Source: Oreohelix idahoensis
Lineage: Eukaryota; Mollusca; Gastropoda; Stylommatophora; Oreohelicidae
Direction: 5' to 3'
DNA length: 64,000 nucleotides
Assembly: GCA_024509875.1 (NCBI GenBank)
Contig: JAMPIV010000582.1
Location: 62,001 to 126,000 of the forward strand
Part shown: in pieces, positions 45,954 to 57,940 of the stretch
Position numbering within the stretch: the stretch's first letter is position 1
How the letters are laid out: each line of letters opens with the position of its first letter
The notes under the pieces: model-generated
The model's database searches: none
Seen by the model: the letters and a program-made list of their open reading frames with translations, nothing else
Told to the model about the DNA's origin: nothing
Position numbers and translations under genes: made by a program

Positions 45954-48172
45954 TGTCACACAGAGTTTTATGAAAAATAAATTCTCTATATTCCCTTCTT
46001 TTTTCTACCCGTGTCCCCTATTTTATTATCACTCTTTACCCTTTTCCTGTATTTTTCGCATTCGTTCGTTTGCGAGAAACATTTTATTTTCCATTCTTAC
46101 TTTACCGTTTTTTTTCTCATACTGGGATACGCATTTCTATTATGTAAGACGTCAGCCACTTAGGTAGACGAGAAATTGTGAATATGCATCTATCTCCGAC
46201 ATACGAGCAGACTTTTGTCTGCACTTTCAGCTGACACGCGCGTTTTCTTCGGCCAAGTTGCTCGGTGAGGTGTGAATCGCGCCAGACATGCTCGATCAGA
46301 GTAGACAGAGTGTCTAGCATTTCTCATATGACACTCACGCTCCACGGCCAGTTTTTGGCGTAAGGTGCGTAGACGAACGTTTTGGCAGTTATGAGCTATC
46401 GTCTAAGCAGACGTAGGTGTTAAGACGAGAAGGGGAGACTATTTTGGGATTTCGCAATAACGTGGGATCTTTTGTCTGATTTTAAGATATTAACCAGAGT
46501 TTGAAACTAGATTTTCATTCTTACTCCTAAATCTGCAGTAGACAGATCGCCAGGCTAGAAAAATATCTTGCGTATTGAAAAGTCTTTAGTTTCTGGGCAA
46601 CATTTTGCCGAGTTCTAGACTACCATAATATTGAATGATTCTAGTTCGTGGTATTAATCTGTAGTTCTGTGCGGAGGTAAATATTATATATTAGATATCT
46701 AGTAATTTTGTGAAGTGGTTAAGGTGTAAAATTGCTTATTTCCCTAGTTAGATTTTGTGCAGATTAATTAAAATATAGTCTGTATTATTTTCTAGTGACG
46801 TGTTTCAGTGGAAAGCAGAATAAAGTATAATTTCTAGCTTAAAACCAGGTAGCTATCAGGAATTAAATTTAACTGCTAAATAATCAGACGAGAATATATT
46901 TTAAAATTAACTTATAACTGAAATGCTACATCAGTGAGTATTGACGGGATACTAAGTATTCCTAATTCATGATGATTGATTTTATGTATATAACTTATTT
47001 TACGGGAAGTTTTAAATGATAAGTCAAGCTATACGCCTGCAGTTTAAAAATGTAAGTTATAACGAGTACCTAGTATGTATAATAATTTAAATGTGTTTTT
47101 TCCTTTATTCAGTGAATACTGGGGTTAACCCTAACTTTGCCAGCGTTAAGTACTGATGAGTGATATCTGTGAAGAACTAAAACATTTTCCTTGAAAGCCG
47201 TGGTGCATAATCTTTACAAGTACCATATAGGTTAAATGAAGTAACAGGCCTATCGCGCCATATTTAATTCTTTCTGAGAAACAACTCAAGTACATTTTTA
47301 GCCTATGTGGCAAGAAACATATTAACGTCAGTAACATTCCGACGGAGTTTTGACTAGTGGTGTGGTGACCAAATATAGTCCTTTCCTGAAAGTAGACACC
47401 GATCTGACATTCCTCATTTCTAGAAACCTAAGCTATTGACACTGTGCTCGTTGTTAATGTTCGTGCCTGGACAATTTTAATGTGACCCAAACAGACATCC
47501 GAAAAATAAGAACACCAAGGAATCGTCCCCGGAAGCAGAGAATTCAACCCGTCTTTTGGAACTGGGGATTTCTTGGTCAAAGACTGGCATTGACGATTTT
47601 GTATGTGAATGTCCTAAAAATTAGGTTTCCAGAGGCTGTTAACAAAGCTGTAAGTATGCAAGAGTGCACGTGGCCACGGCTGAGTAAATAGAGTGAATGC
47701 AGTTCTGAGTGTTTCATTATTGTTGTAATTTGGCACTCATTTTGCTGTCTTAACTTTCTTTATGCAAGTATTGCTAACCATATTTCCCTTAAAATAGAGC
47801 AGAGATATCAAGTCTGTCCATACCTTAAAAGGGGGAAATATTAGACCGAATCATATGTATCCGTGACTCTTTGGGGCTATAATCGTTCTCTTAACGGGAC
47901 TGTGGGCTAAACATCGAGGGAAGATCATAACTGGGGGTCTATCTTGTCTTGTAGCAATTCATTGATTTTTTTTGACTATTTGTATATGCTTTGATGTAAT
48001 TTTATATGTCGTGAGAGAAGTTTGTTATGATAATTAAACTACTCAATAATTATTCCAGCGTGTCGGTCAGTTTCGTTCCAAAATATCTATATAATCACTG
48101 TTATAGTTTTCCCACGTCTGTGTGTTTAACTGTCGTCACTTGAATGTGCGTGCACGTGAGTGGATAGAGATA

Positions 48173-48251
<79 letters not shown>

Positions 48252-48447
48252 TTAGACTGTCTGACTCCTCTAAATCTGTCGTAGAAGATAGGTGAAAGAG
48301 AGAAGATTTCTCGATTTCAGAGACAGCCTCTATCACACTAGTGGAAATCTATTGCTATTACTATCTATCACTGTGACTATCACTTATTCTAATCTAATCA
48401 GAAGGGACCAACCCAAGTCTTAATTCTCCTATCAAAAATCTACGACA
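45954..48447 (+). repeat. 3' LTR of element 2
   Basis: 2494 bp, collinear with 39513-42037. Differences are scattered single bases, a shorter TA run (48179-48245) and loss of 13 bp near 48336. Confidence 0.93.
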
Positions 48448-48452
48448 TGTAG

Positions 48453-48535
48453 AAAATATCTCTTTAACGTGAATGAACTGCTTTTCTTCTGGAAATTATC
48501 TTCCGTTGACTGTTAATATTCATGTGTTGATCTGA
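48453..48535. repeat. Short repeat H, copy 2
   Basis: Same block order as 37437-37526. LTR element 2 inserted right at its left edge. Confidence 0.6.
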
Positions 48536-48659
48536 AGTTATCTCATGTACAGTATATTAATTCACTTTTTTATATAGATGTGTTTTTCTGTCATGTCTAG
48601 CACCCAATCCATTCTTCATTTTTGTGTGTTTGTCATGAAACTTGTCTATATGGTTATAC

Positions 48660-48840
48660 ATAATCATCAACGTTCTTTTCGCTCCATAAGGAGCATGGAG
48701 TTCCAACGTCAGCTGGTTCTCTTACAGGAAGCCTGTACCAAGAAATGTCTTGCTCCTGCAAGGGTGGTTTATGTACCAATTTGTTATAAATGATGAGATT
48801 TGCCAGCCTCATGTAGACCACATATTAGTCGCCTTTATCG
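48660..48840 (+). repeat. Dispersed repeat E
   Basis: CTCCATAAGGAGCATGGAG, AGGAAGCCTGTACCAAG and TGAGATTTGCCAGCCTCATG in order. 48841-49840 shows no gene; a G-run sits at 49589-49600 and CT runs near 49690-49720. Confidence 0.5.
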
Positions 48841-49844
48841 ACGTGCCTAAACAAAAACAAAACACAAAAACAGCAGCGTTCTGTGAAATAAAATAGCCCA
48901 CGATTTGTTGCTTGGTTTCAATTCATGAGCAGACTGTTATTTCACGTATGTCATGTGATGATTTGTGTTCTTCACTGCTGTCTTTAAGCTCGCCTCTAAG
49001 ATATACATTGAGTTTAAAAATTATGTTTACACACATTAAACATTTATATTTCGTAAACAACATATATTAATTTTAAGTTTCTTTATCAAATTTTAAAGCT
49101 AAGACAATTTTTTTTTTCACAATAACATAAATTAGTTTAAATGTACAAAATGCTCACCATCACCATGAATACGTCAGCGACATCTCTCACCAACTTCCAG
49201 AACTATTTTAGAATTGTCGTTATTTCTTAAAAGCGTTATTGAGCGTTATCTGTCATTTTTTTAAATTAGTTAAAACAACATAATTTCCACAAACAAATTT
49301 TCTATTTCTTAGATTTAAAATGAGATAAGTAAAATTAAAATTGTGTATTTTGTTCATTACATATACTTGTTTAGTGTGTATACGTAATTTTGAAACACCT
49401 TGGTATGTAGAATCACTTTTTATTCTCTGTTTGTAGATTTAGCGTGTAGGTTTCTAACCTACTTACTTTTTTCTGTAGAGATCATTGCGCCAGGAGGCAA
49501 TCTAATCATCAGACTTAGTTTCCCGTCAGACGCAGATTTCTGCCCTTTTACATTCTTTGCACTCTAGGGAAGGTTGGGAAAAAAAAAGGGGGGGGGGGGG
49601 GCAACTACTAGGTCATTGTTCCCAAGTATTATTCTACTTTCCTCTAGCTCTGAAACTAATATGTCTCTCTGTCTCCTCTATTTCTGATTCTCTCTCTCTC
49701 TTACGCTCTCTCTCTCTCTCTGTTTGTGTGTGTTTTTAAAAAAATTATGGTTTTTTGTTTAGAATAAAAAACGTGTCCCATCATGCAATCCACCTGTTGT
49801 AAGTTAACGGGGATCTTTGAAGAGACAAACATAGAATGGGACCA

Positions 49845-50110
49845 GTGCACATTACAGAGTGGTTACAGCGCTGGTCTCTTGTGACAAGGGCGCCGGGTTC
49901 GATTCACGACACCGTCATGCTCCAGTCTACCCAGCTGTAAATGGGTACATGACTTTGCTCAAGAGTTAGGGAAGGAAAAGACAGCAAGAAAAGGAACTTC
50001 TCGATGCTGGACCTAGTCTCTAATGCTTCTATTCCCGGCGGCTGTATCTGTTTTCTGACTACCTTTATCTTTTTACCCTCAGGCAACTCGTACAAGGCGA
50101 TTAATATTAG
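49845..50110 (+). mobile_element. SINE type A copy 4
   Basis: A-box-like ACAGAGTGGTTACAGC, B box GGGTTCGATTC, then the clearest core: CCCAGCTGTAAATGGGTAC followed by CTCAAGAGTTAGGGAAGG. Confidence 0.75.
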
Positions 50111-50171
50111 GTTGTGGATTGGGCTGGCTACCTGATCATGTAAAACAAACACTGAAACAGAAATCACAGAG

Positions 50172-50467
50172 CTTGGTGCAGGCTACCTGTAAGGTGACCA
50201 GGTGCAGGCTACCTGTAAGGTGACCAGGTGCAGGCTACCTGTAAGGTGACCAGGTGCAGGCTACCTGTAAGGTGACCAGGTGCAGGCTATCTGTAAGGTG
50301 ACCAGGTGCAGGCTACCTGTAAGGTGACCAGGTGCAGGCTATCTGTAAGGTGACCAGGTGCAGGCTACCTGTAAGGTGACCAGGTGCAGGCTACCTGTAA
50401 GGTGACCAGGTGCAGGCTACCTGTAAGGTGACCAGGTGCAGGCTACCTGTAAGGTGACCAGGTGCAG
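50172..50467. repeat. 26-bp minisatellite, ~11 copies
   Basis: Unit starts GTGCAGGCTACCTGTAAGG. Copies nearly identical; ACC/ATC is the only common variant. Confidence 0.96.
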
Positions 50468-50639
50468 TGACGGCTTCATGCTCCGAGAGGAGCGCAAAGG
50501 AAAATGATAACGATTATTTAATTCATTTGAGTTGAACTTTCTAGGTCACGTGATCACGGCAGCGACGTAGTCTCTGGGAATACAGTAATCATCCACTTGA
50601 CTTGAATAGTTCGCACATTCATAAGTGTCTTGACTACAT

Positions 50640-51100
50640 AGCTTCCATGTGCGTTTTATATTACACATTCTGCTATCAGTGACCTTCACTTTCTATCTAT
50701 CTGTATGTCTGACTTTCATTCATTCATTCATTCACTAATTCATTCAGTCCGTCTGTCTGGTTGTCTCTGTCTGTTTACATGACCTGCCTGAATGTTTCAT
50801 GTTACACATTCTGCTATCAGTAACCTACAATTCTGCGTGTACGTCTGTTTGTCTCTGTCTGACTGTCTGTCTCTGTCTGTCTGTCTACGTTACCTCCCCT
50901 AGCTTTTCAAATTTCACATTCTGCTATGAATAACCTTCACGTTCTCTCTGTCTAGCTGTCTCTGTCTGTTTGGTTCTATGTCTGACTATGTATGTCTGTC
51001 TACGTTAACTCCCTGGCCGTTTCTTATTACACATTTTTCTATTAGTAACCTTCACGTTCTGTCTGTGTGTCTGCCTGTCTGTCTGTCTCTGTTTGTTCCA
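50640..51100. repeat. Degenerate tandem repeat, four copies, with CTGT runs
   Basis: ACACATTCTGCTATCAGTAACC recurs (diverged) at about 50663, 50803, 50915 and 51027, separated by CTGT-rich segments. Confidence 0.7.
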
Positions 51101-51414
51101 GCCCATCCAATGGCAGACTTTTCAAATATTTCATGAGTTCCGATTAAATGCCAGCCTAATCTGATTTGTTTCGAATTGTTGTCAGATATACTATATGGAT
51201 TTGATTTTTATTTTTCTCTTTTGTTTTGTTGGTATTTTTCCCATCAATTTCATTGTTTTAAAAAACATAATTAATTTGTATTCTGATTGGATACTGCAAC
51301 TGTATGCTGTTATATGACCCTTATAATGTTTTATGCCTATAAATTAATACTTAAAGTGCGTATGGGAATGACATAATGAAAGGATACAGTATGCAAGATG
51401 AGAGAGAGAACGAG

Positions 51415-51443
51415 CGAAAGGGAGAGAGAGAGATAGATAGAGA

Positions 51444-51488
<45 letters not shown>

Positions 51489-51490
51489 GA
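51415..51490. repeat. GA/GATA microsatellite and G-run
   Basis: GAGA and GATA tracts ending in about 11 G. Confidence 0.95.
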
Positions 51491-51634
51491 AGGGCAGAAT
51501 ATTAGACTGTCTTGAACGCCCTTTTTTCATTTCGTATACGGACATTCTTCGGCCAAAAGAGTTGAATTTTAACACGTTATCAGAAATGTTATTTCATTGA
51601 ATCACAACCTTCATTATTAGAATCACTTCCCTGT

Positions 51635-51820
51635 CTCGGTCCCTACGGAGTTTGGAGCCACTACTGCTGCTAGCTTTTTTGTAAGAAGCCTGCATCAAGC
51701 ATTCTCATGCTATTACAGCGTTAGTTTCTGTGGTAATGTGTTTTACAGGATGAGGTTGCCAACCATATGTATAATCTCGTATGAGTCGCCTTGTACGACA
51801 TGCTTGAAGGGGTAGTAGTG
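51635..51820 (+). repeat. Dispersed repeat E
   Basis: CCCTACGGAGTTTGGAGCC, AAGAAGCCTGCATCAAGC, GGATGAGGTTGCCAACCATA and GAGTCGCCTTGTACGACATG: the best-preserved copy in the window. From 51821 to 52855 there is no gene I can support. Confidence 0.6.
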
Positions 51821-52859
51821 TTTTTCTTTCTTTGTCTCCTCAGAGACCCCCGGGAGCTAAAAGGGGCGTGTCTATGTATACACCTGATATCAGTTGTTGA
51901 TGTAATATCTTCTCTTAAGACATTCATCACTTATCATCATCCTCATCACTATCATCAAGAACATTTTTCAAAAAGCATTGTTGTTGAATTTACTTCATCA
52001 AGACTGAGATTAAATCAACCATTGCTCTAAGTAAACAATGCTTGTAACTAAGGTTATCCACGCATGAGGACACACCTTGTCGCTCAGGCGAACACATTTG
52101 GCTACTGTAATATTATCTTCTATTACACCCTGTCACGCACGGCTTGTTATAACTTTTCATAGAGTCGAGATCCAGAGATACACCTGCTGAAAAAAAACAT
52201 GGGAAATATTTTAAGCCATGATGTGCAATCATTTAGTTTGCAATACCATGGCGAGTGTATTTCGCTTGTCAGAGCTAATATTGTATCTTAAATATAATAT
52301 TATAAAGGTTTTTTATTAACCCAACAGGGATAAATATTGTGTTAATTACAAATGATTTCAATGAACAGTTAAAGGGCAATTAAAGAGGAAAAAATTATCT
52401 AGTAACTAAAAGTTATTGCTCATCCCTAACGGATATAACAAGGGTAGATAACAAGGGTTTTTAGGGGCGACAACAAAAGAATAGGACCACCGCCATCTCA
52501 AGCATGTTGCAAGAGGCGACTAACATGAGGTTGTGTATGAGGTTGTGTATGAGGTTATCAGCCTCATGATACACAATAAATTGCTACGTGAACCACTGCT
52601 ACAAGAGTACATAAATCTTTTGCAGTCCTCGTGCAAGTGGGCAAGCTGTAGGGGTGGCACCATCCTCAGTTTGGAAGCGAAAAGTGAAGTGAATTTTTTA
52701 TTATAATAGTAATAGCTCCTTCAGTCATGGCTCACTATGGGAATGTGCCCCTGAGGTGACAACACTATATACACGCTCTGAAGGCCAGCACGTGACAACA
52801 AGAGAATTATTTAAATGGAGATTAGAGCCGGTGCAAGCTGTCAGATAAAGGAGCTATAT

Positions 52860-53213
52860 CGTGCAAAAACGCATACAAGGATGGATAGACAGAGTAAAAC
52901 TGACTGTGGATATTGGAATAGAACATATGATAAATAGACGATCAAGAAAAGATTGTAAGTGAACAAAAAAATTGCGTAGTAGCAAAGATATTCATGTACC
53001 CGGGAGTGGCAAACAAGAACAAGAAGGAATAGAAGAAGAGAAAACAAGGAGAAAAAAGAAAAAGAAGATAAAAGAATAGCAGAGCACAACAGAAAACATA
53101 CATAATAAGAAATAACAAGGAAAAGTAATTACACAGAATAATATTATTAACGAGAAGACGAATAAAACAGGAAGGAATTGACAGAGAGAGAGGGGGGGAG
53201 AGAGAGAGAGAGG

Positions 53214-53301
<88 letters not shown>

Positions 53302-54970
53302 AAAAAGATAAAAAAGAAGAAATGGGTGAGTAAGATGAAAGAGATTAAAAAGATATATATCATGGAAGAAGTTAACGGAAAAGAATGAGAATGGCAATAA
53401 GAAGGATACTAATACAACAATTGATTTAAAGCAACAGGAAATGACTATATTCAGATGGTAATGTAATCTTAGAGCGATAGATGTGACACATGCGTTCCGA
53501 ATGAATGCAGTTCAAAGAAATACATTTGTTAGTGAAAATAGAAACAGTTTGTTTCAACGGAAGAGTCTGAATGTTGGTAAAGAATGAAGTGTACACTGAG
53601 AAACAAATCGTGGGACAATTTGTGATGTTGAATAGATGTACCTTGACTCATGACCAGAAGGTTAAAGGTTGAGAGTTAGATTGCTCATTATATATGCAGT
53701 CAGTAAACATCGCTTTTGACAGCGGACAATTGCTTGCCAGAGTCGAACGATGTGGTCTAGTGAGGCAAAAATTGAACTCCTTTAGAGTTATTGATGAAAT
53801 AGTTACGGTCAGTGGAAAAAGTAACAGTACATTTGCAAGTGTGTCTTCATTATTATATTTTAAAGTGCAAAGATTGTAAGCAACACGATCCTTCTAATGT
53901 ATGTACAGTGTTTACGAGAAATTATTTCAATAATGATATTTATGATTTACATAAATGACAGTATTATCTCTATCCGGAATTGAAATACTATAGTTATTGT
54001 GAATCAAGAAAGTCTCGCCTATTTTATTGAAACACGGAACATTTGACGTAGCATAGTGTTTTAACAGTAACGTCAACATTTATGTCACTATCCTTATCGT
54101 TATTCATTTGTTAAAGAAAATATTATGACATTTTGTGGAACCTTCGGGGACCAGAATTGCTCTTTTACTTGATGTATATGTCATGTACTTCCATGCTCAT
54201 TGGGATAATTAACTCACACCACAACCTGTATACTTTATCTGTATTTTTATTACAATATAGACAAAAACAAAGAGCAGGGGAAAAAACGTATAAAGAGACG
54301 AAGACAGGGGTAAAAAATAAAAAAAATAAGCAAATTAGAGGACATGAAGTTTGGAGAAAGGAAAACAGGAGGCGCATAAAGAAGGGAAAAAATCTTTAGA
54401 AGTAAAACAGGGAGGGAAAAAGAAGAAAACAAGCAGATAACGAAGCAGGACACAAAAAAAAAACTGATACAATTAAACGAGATTAATATGATGTAGGAAG
54501 GAGAAGAAGAAGGGGGCAAATTAGGAACAAAAGAAATATACAAGCGAACATATATGAAAGTAGATGAAGAAGTAGAAAAGCAGTTTGTTTGAGATGGAGA
54601 GCTAATAAGGAGAAACTGAAATGCAAGAGAAGCTGAAGCACACAAGAAAGATTAAGCAGAGAAGGGAGGCTAGCAAGGATAATCTGACGCCCAACAGAAA
54701 GAAGAGGAAGAGAAGGACGGCGAATAAGTGAAGCTAACGTACAAGACAAACCCAAAAAAGAAGAGAAGAACGGCGAATAAGTGAAGCTAACGTACAAGAC
54801 AAACCCAAAGAAGAAGAGAAGGAAGGCGAATAAGTGAAGCTAACGTACAAGACAAACCCAAAGAAGAAGAGAAGGAAGGCGAACAAAGAGATGATGAAGC
54901 AAGAAAGAAAGAAGAAGAAAACAAGATGGAAGTCGAATAAGGAGAAGCGGAAGAGATGAAAAGCAAAAAT
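52860..54970. repeat. Purine-rich tract with GA runs and a 53-bp triplication
   Basis: The plus strand is markedly purine-rich for about 2 kb, broken by ordinary DNA at 53400-54240. It includes (GA)n at 53185-53300 and three 53-bp copies starting GGCGAATAAGTGAAGC at 54720, 54773 and 54826. Minus-strand Ser/Leu/Phe-rich frames are composition artefacts. Confidence 0.75.
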
Positions 54971-55279
54971 AACCGAGATTGTTTTAACATGCTTCTTGAT
55001 ACGTTTTTGACAACCTTCCTTCCTGGACCGACGCAATGACCTCTCTATTTTTGTCCTGCATCCCATCTGAAAATGATATTTGGATCATTAAGTTATCTCC
55101 GCATGCTTCCAGGTTTCCTCAGGCAGTTACAGCGATCCACGAGAAAGCATGCCGTCCTAAATATAGGATTGGTGATAGTAAATTGTAGCTTGTTGTATGT
55201 GATAATGAACACAAAACAAGCCAACTAACATGTATACGCAATGGGGTAGATGCTTAGGTTGCCACGCATACTTACTTAC

Positions 55280-55590
55280 TTACTTAGTCGTTCCCCTTCT
55301 ACCGTGAGGTGTAGAGGTTTGGAAGAGAGAGCGCCAGACTATATTATCGGCTGTCTTCCTCCTGGCCTGATTCCATTCTAGCACTCGTCCTTCAAAGATT
55401 GTCTAATGTTGTCCTCCCAGCGGAATCTGGGTCGTCCTGGGGGACTGGATCCCTGGCTCTTTGTTTCCCATGCTTGTCGTGGTAGCCGATCTTCCCCCAT
55501 TCTGCAGACATGGCCAAACCATCTTAGTTGGGACTGTTCTACTTGGGTCTGCAGGGGGTGGGATTTTAGGCATTGACGTATCGTCTGGTG
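55280..55590 (-). pseudogene. LINE C-terminal remnant (family b), copy 2
   Basis: The minus strand encodes LRWFGHVCRMGEDRLPRQAW, then GRPRFRWEDNIRQSLKDEC and RQPIIWS, the typical C-terminal block of a non-LTR polyprotein. Better preserved than copy 1; about 90 codons readable. Confidence 0.8.
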
Positions 55591-55662
55591 CCACGCATAC
55601 TAAAATTATAAACGTTTTTGAGCTTATAATAATAAATTTATCATGTTTGTTTCCACACACAC

Positions 55663-55767
<105 letters not shown>

Positions 55768-55799
55768 TACATACATAATACATACATACATACATATAT

Positions 55800-56300
55800 A
55801 CGAATCTTTATATTCCATAAAATACATTGATATATACTGACAACATGGCATATTGGAGAATCATTAAAAGTTATATAAAGTGTGGAAAACGTCCCAAGTA
55901 GTTCTACGTGGGTGTTTTTGCATCGAATGTTTGTGTTACACATTTTACATCGAATGTTTGTGTTACACATATATAACAATCTTTAAGCTTTCTAAAAGAC
56001 ATTGGCATGCAATGATATGGTACAACATACCAAACAGGAGAATTATTAAAATTTACAAAATGTGTATCGAATACCTTCCAAGTAGAACAATATGAATGTT
56101 TTTTTTTTACATGGGGGTTTTATCAGAATCTTTGTTTGCCATAAAATACATTGAAAGGTAGTTGAGTGAGATACTAAATGTAGCATCAAATACAATAGTT
56201 GTTTGGTATATTAAACAGAGCACTATTCGGATTATACTTAATAAAAGTGTGGAAAACATCTCCAATAATTTAAAATGGGTGTTTTTATTTACATCGAAGT
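55800..56300. repeat. Degenerate tandem repeat, ~165-bp unit, three copies
   Basis: Each copy has AATCTTT, CATAAAATACATTG, a GAGAAT(C/T)ATTAAAA-type block, GTGGAAAAC and GGGTGTTTTT in order. The first copy also holds a 25-bp direct duplication (TCGAATGTTTGTGTTACACA). Confidence 0.6.
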
Positions 56301-56589
56301 TTCAATATTCTGTAAGAACTTATAATTGCACTAATGCTGACATATTTACATAAAACTTTGCATTAAAATTTCCGTAACCCCAGCGACATTAATCCGCTCA
56401 CACACTTTGCTGCACTGTCCCAAACTACCAATTATCAGTACGATAACATGTGTACGATAGCCTAATTTGCTAATTTCTGCGGTCAGTGGCGAGTACTTAT
56501 CAAATTTATGCTGGTAACATTTATCTAAATGGATATCATATGGTATTGCTACTTCTACTAGAAAAGCTGATATATATATATATAAACAT

Positions 56590-57245
56590 ACACACACAGG
56601 GAAAAGATAAAAATAATGAGAATAAATGCAGGAAATGGTAACAAGGTGGAACTTGAAGAAACACCATTACAAGATGTGGAACCATACACACATCTTGGCA
56701 GCAAGAAAGACAAAGCTGGAGGGACAGACATTGATTAAAAAAAAAAGAATAAAAAAAGCGAGATGAGCTTTCATTGCATTGGGAAATATATGGAGATCAA
56801 GAGAAATAAAGTCCAACACAAAAAAAATAAGTCCTACTGTATGGCTCTGAAACATGGAGAACAACAAAAACAACAACCAAAAAGCTACAGACTTTCATAA
56901 ATGGGTGCTTGCGAGGATAGATGGACTAAAATGGTATGCCAAGGTCACCAATGTGGAACTGATGACAAGAAATAACAAGTACCAGTGGAACAAGAGTTGA
57001 GAAGAAGATTCTGACGATGGACAGGACACACAGTGAGGAAACATGTTGATAGCATTACAAGGCAGTCCTTGTTCTGGAACCCATATGGTAAGAGAGGTAG
57101 ACCAAGAAGCACATGGAGAAGAGAACTGTATACGGAGGTGACAATGGTGAGGGAAACATGGAAAGAACTTGAGCGGATTGCACGTGACAGGAGGACTTGG
57201 CATGTGTTTAATGAAGGCCTATGCTCCGTGGGGAGCTAAAGGATA
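56590..57245 (+). pseudogene. LINE reverse transcriptase C-terminal region (family a), best copy
   Basis: Starts MRINAGNGNKVELEETPLQD then VEPYTHLGSKK, the strand preceding the thumb; continues with ARCAFIALGNIWRSREIK, VLARIDGLKWYAKVTNVELM, and from 57033 [27 protein letters not shown] and LERIARDRRTWHVFNEGLCS. At least four frameshifts or stops. The 3' end TATGCTCCGTGGGGAGCTAA is shared with other copies. Without a searchable database I would place it loosely with RTE-like or Jockey-like elements. Confidence 0.8.
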
Positions 57246-57324
57246 TTGATGAAGATTGTACTTAGATGATGGTCATATAAGGATGACTCCAGATATGCCA
57301 CCAAGCATCGCTGATGCTAATGAA

Positions 57325-57327
<3 letters not shown>

Positions 57328-57389
<62 letters not shown>
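57328..57389. repeat. TA microsatellite
   Basis: About 31 TA units. 57390-57835 shows no gene. Confidence 0.97.
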
Positions 57390-57391
<2 letters not shown>

Positions 57392-57839
57392 ACATGTACC
57401 TTCAGAAGTTGTGTTATTGAGCATTAAATAAATACAAAGTGATTAAATTATTTTCACGCGCCTACTGTGCTGGTATGTCTTTGAAAAATGCCATTAGCTT
57501 TAAGCATTAAGGACCACTCCTTTCAGAGCTACAGAGGTCAATAAAACGGTATCACACCTTTCAAGATTATTAATGCCTTTGCAAATCTCTCCCTCCGCCC
57601 ACCCCCCAGATTCAAACAAATTACGAATCATATGGCTGCGCCATCTGAGTTAACCCAGATCGTAGGTACAAGCATATTACCTGAAATTAATATGAGTGAG
57701 CCTGGAAATTTAAGAGAGAGCGGATATGTCTTTCAAGTTTCGTTACCTTCCATTAAGCGTCGACGAGAAAGATAATGACCTTAGGTAATGTTCCAAATCA
57801 AGCTCTTTGTTATTATAATAACACTCCTAACCCTGTGGA

Positions 57840-57940
57840 GCACTGGTCTCCACAAATTCACGCCAAATCTTTCTTGCTCAGTGCAATCCTCTCAAGGTTT
57901 TAGCATGTCTTCTGTATCGCTTTCAGATCTGTGAAGGTAT
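57840..57940 (-). pseudogene. LINE 3' scrap (family a)
   Basis: Minus strand carries a segment collinear with the end of the 10.0 kb remnant (AGGTTTGGTGTGAATTTG-like). It abuts repeat G copy B. Confidence 0.5.

Larger units (their letters stand above)
39513..48447 (+). mobile_element. LTR retrotransposon 2, Gmr1-like, complete insertion with internal deletion
   Basis: Two direct repeats of about 2.5 kb (39513-42037, 45954-48447), both TGTCAC...ACGACA, enclose 3.9 kb coding for Gag, protease and integrase. TGTAG precedes the left LTR (39508-39512) and follows the right one (48448-48452): an exact 5-bp target duplication. The LTRs differ by a few percent, plus TA-repeat length and a 13-bp gap, so the insertion is not brand new. 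Reverse transcriptase and RNase H are absent; only the last residues of RNase H seem to remain. Coding frames carry shifts and stops. Confidence 0.93.

Noticed and set aside
50172..50467. CRISPR-like array
   Set aside because: Pure 26-bp tandem repeat without spacers.
53694..53879. 61-codon plus frame
   Set aside because: No motif, start context or neighbour support; length expected by chance.
54165..55066. Several Ser/Leu/Phe-rich minus-strand frames resembling membrane proteins
   Set aside because: Produced by purine-rich plus-strand composition and a 53-bp triplication; overlapping frames are equally open.
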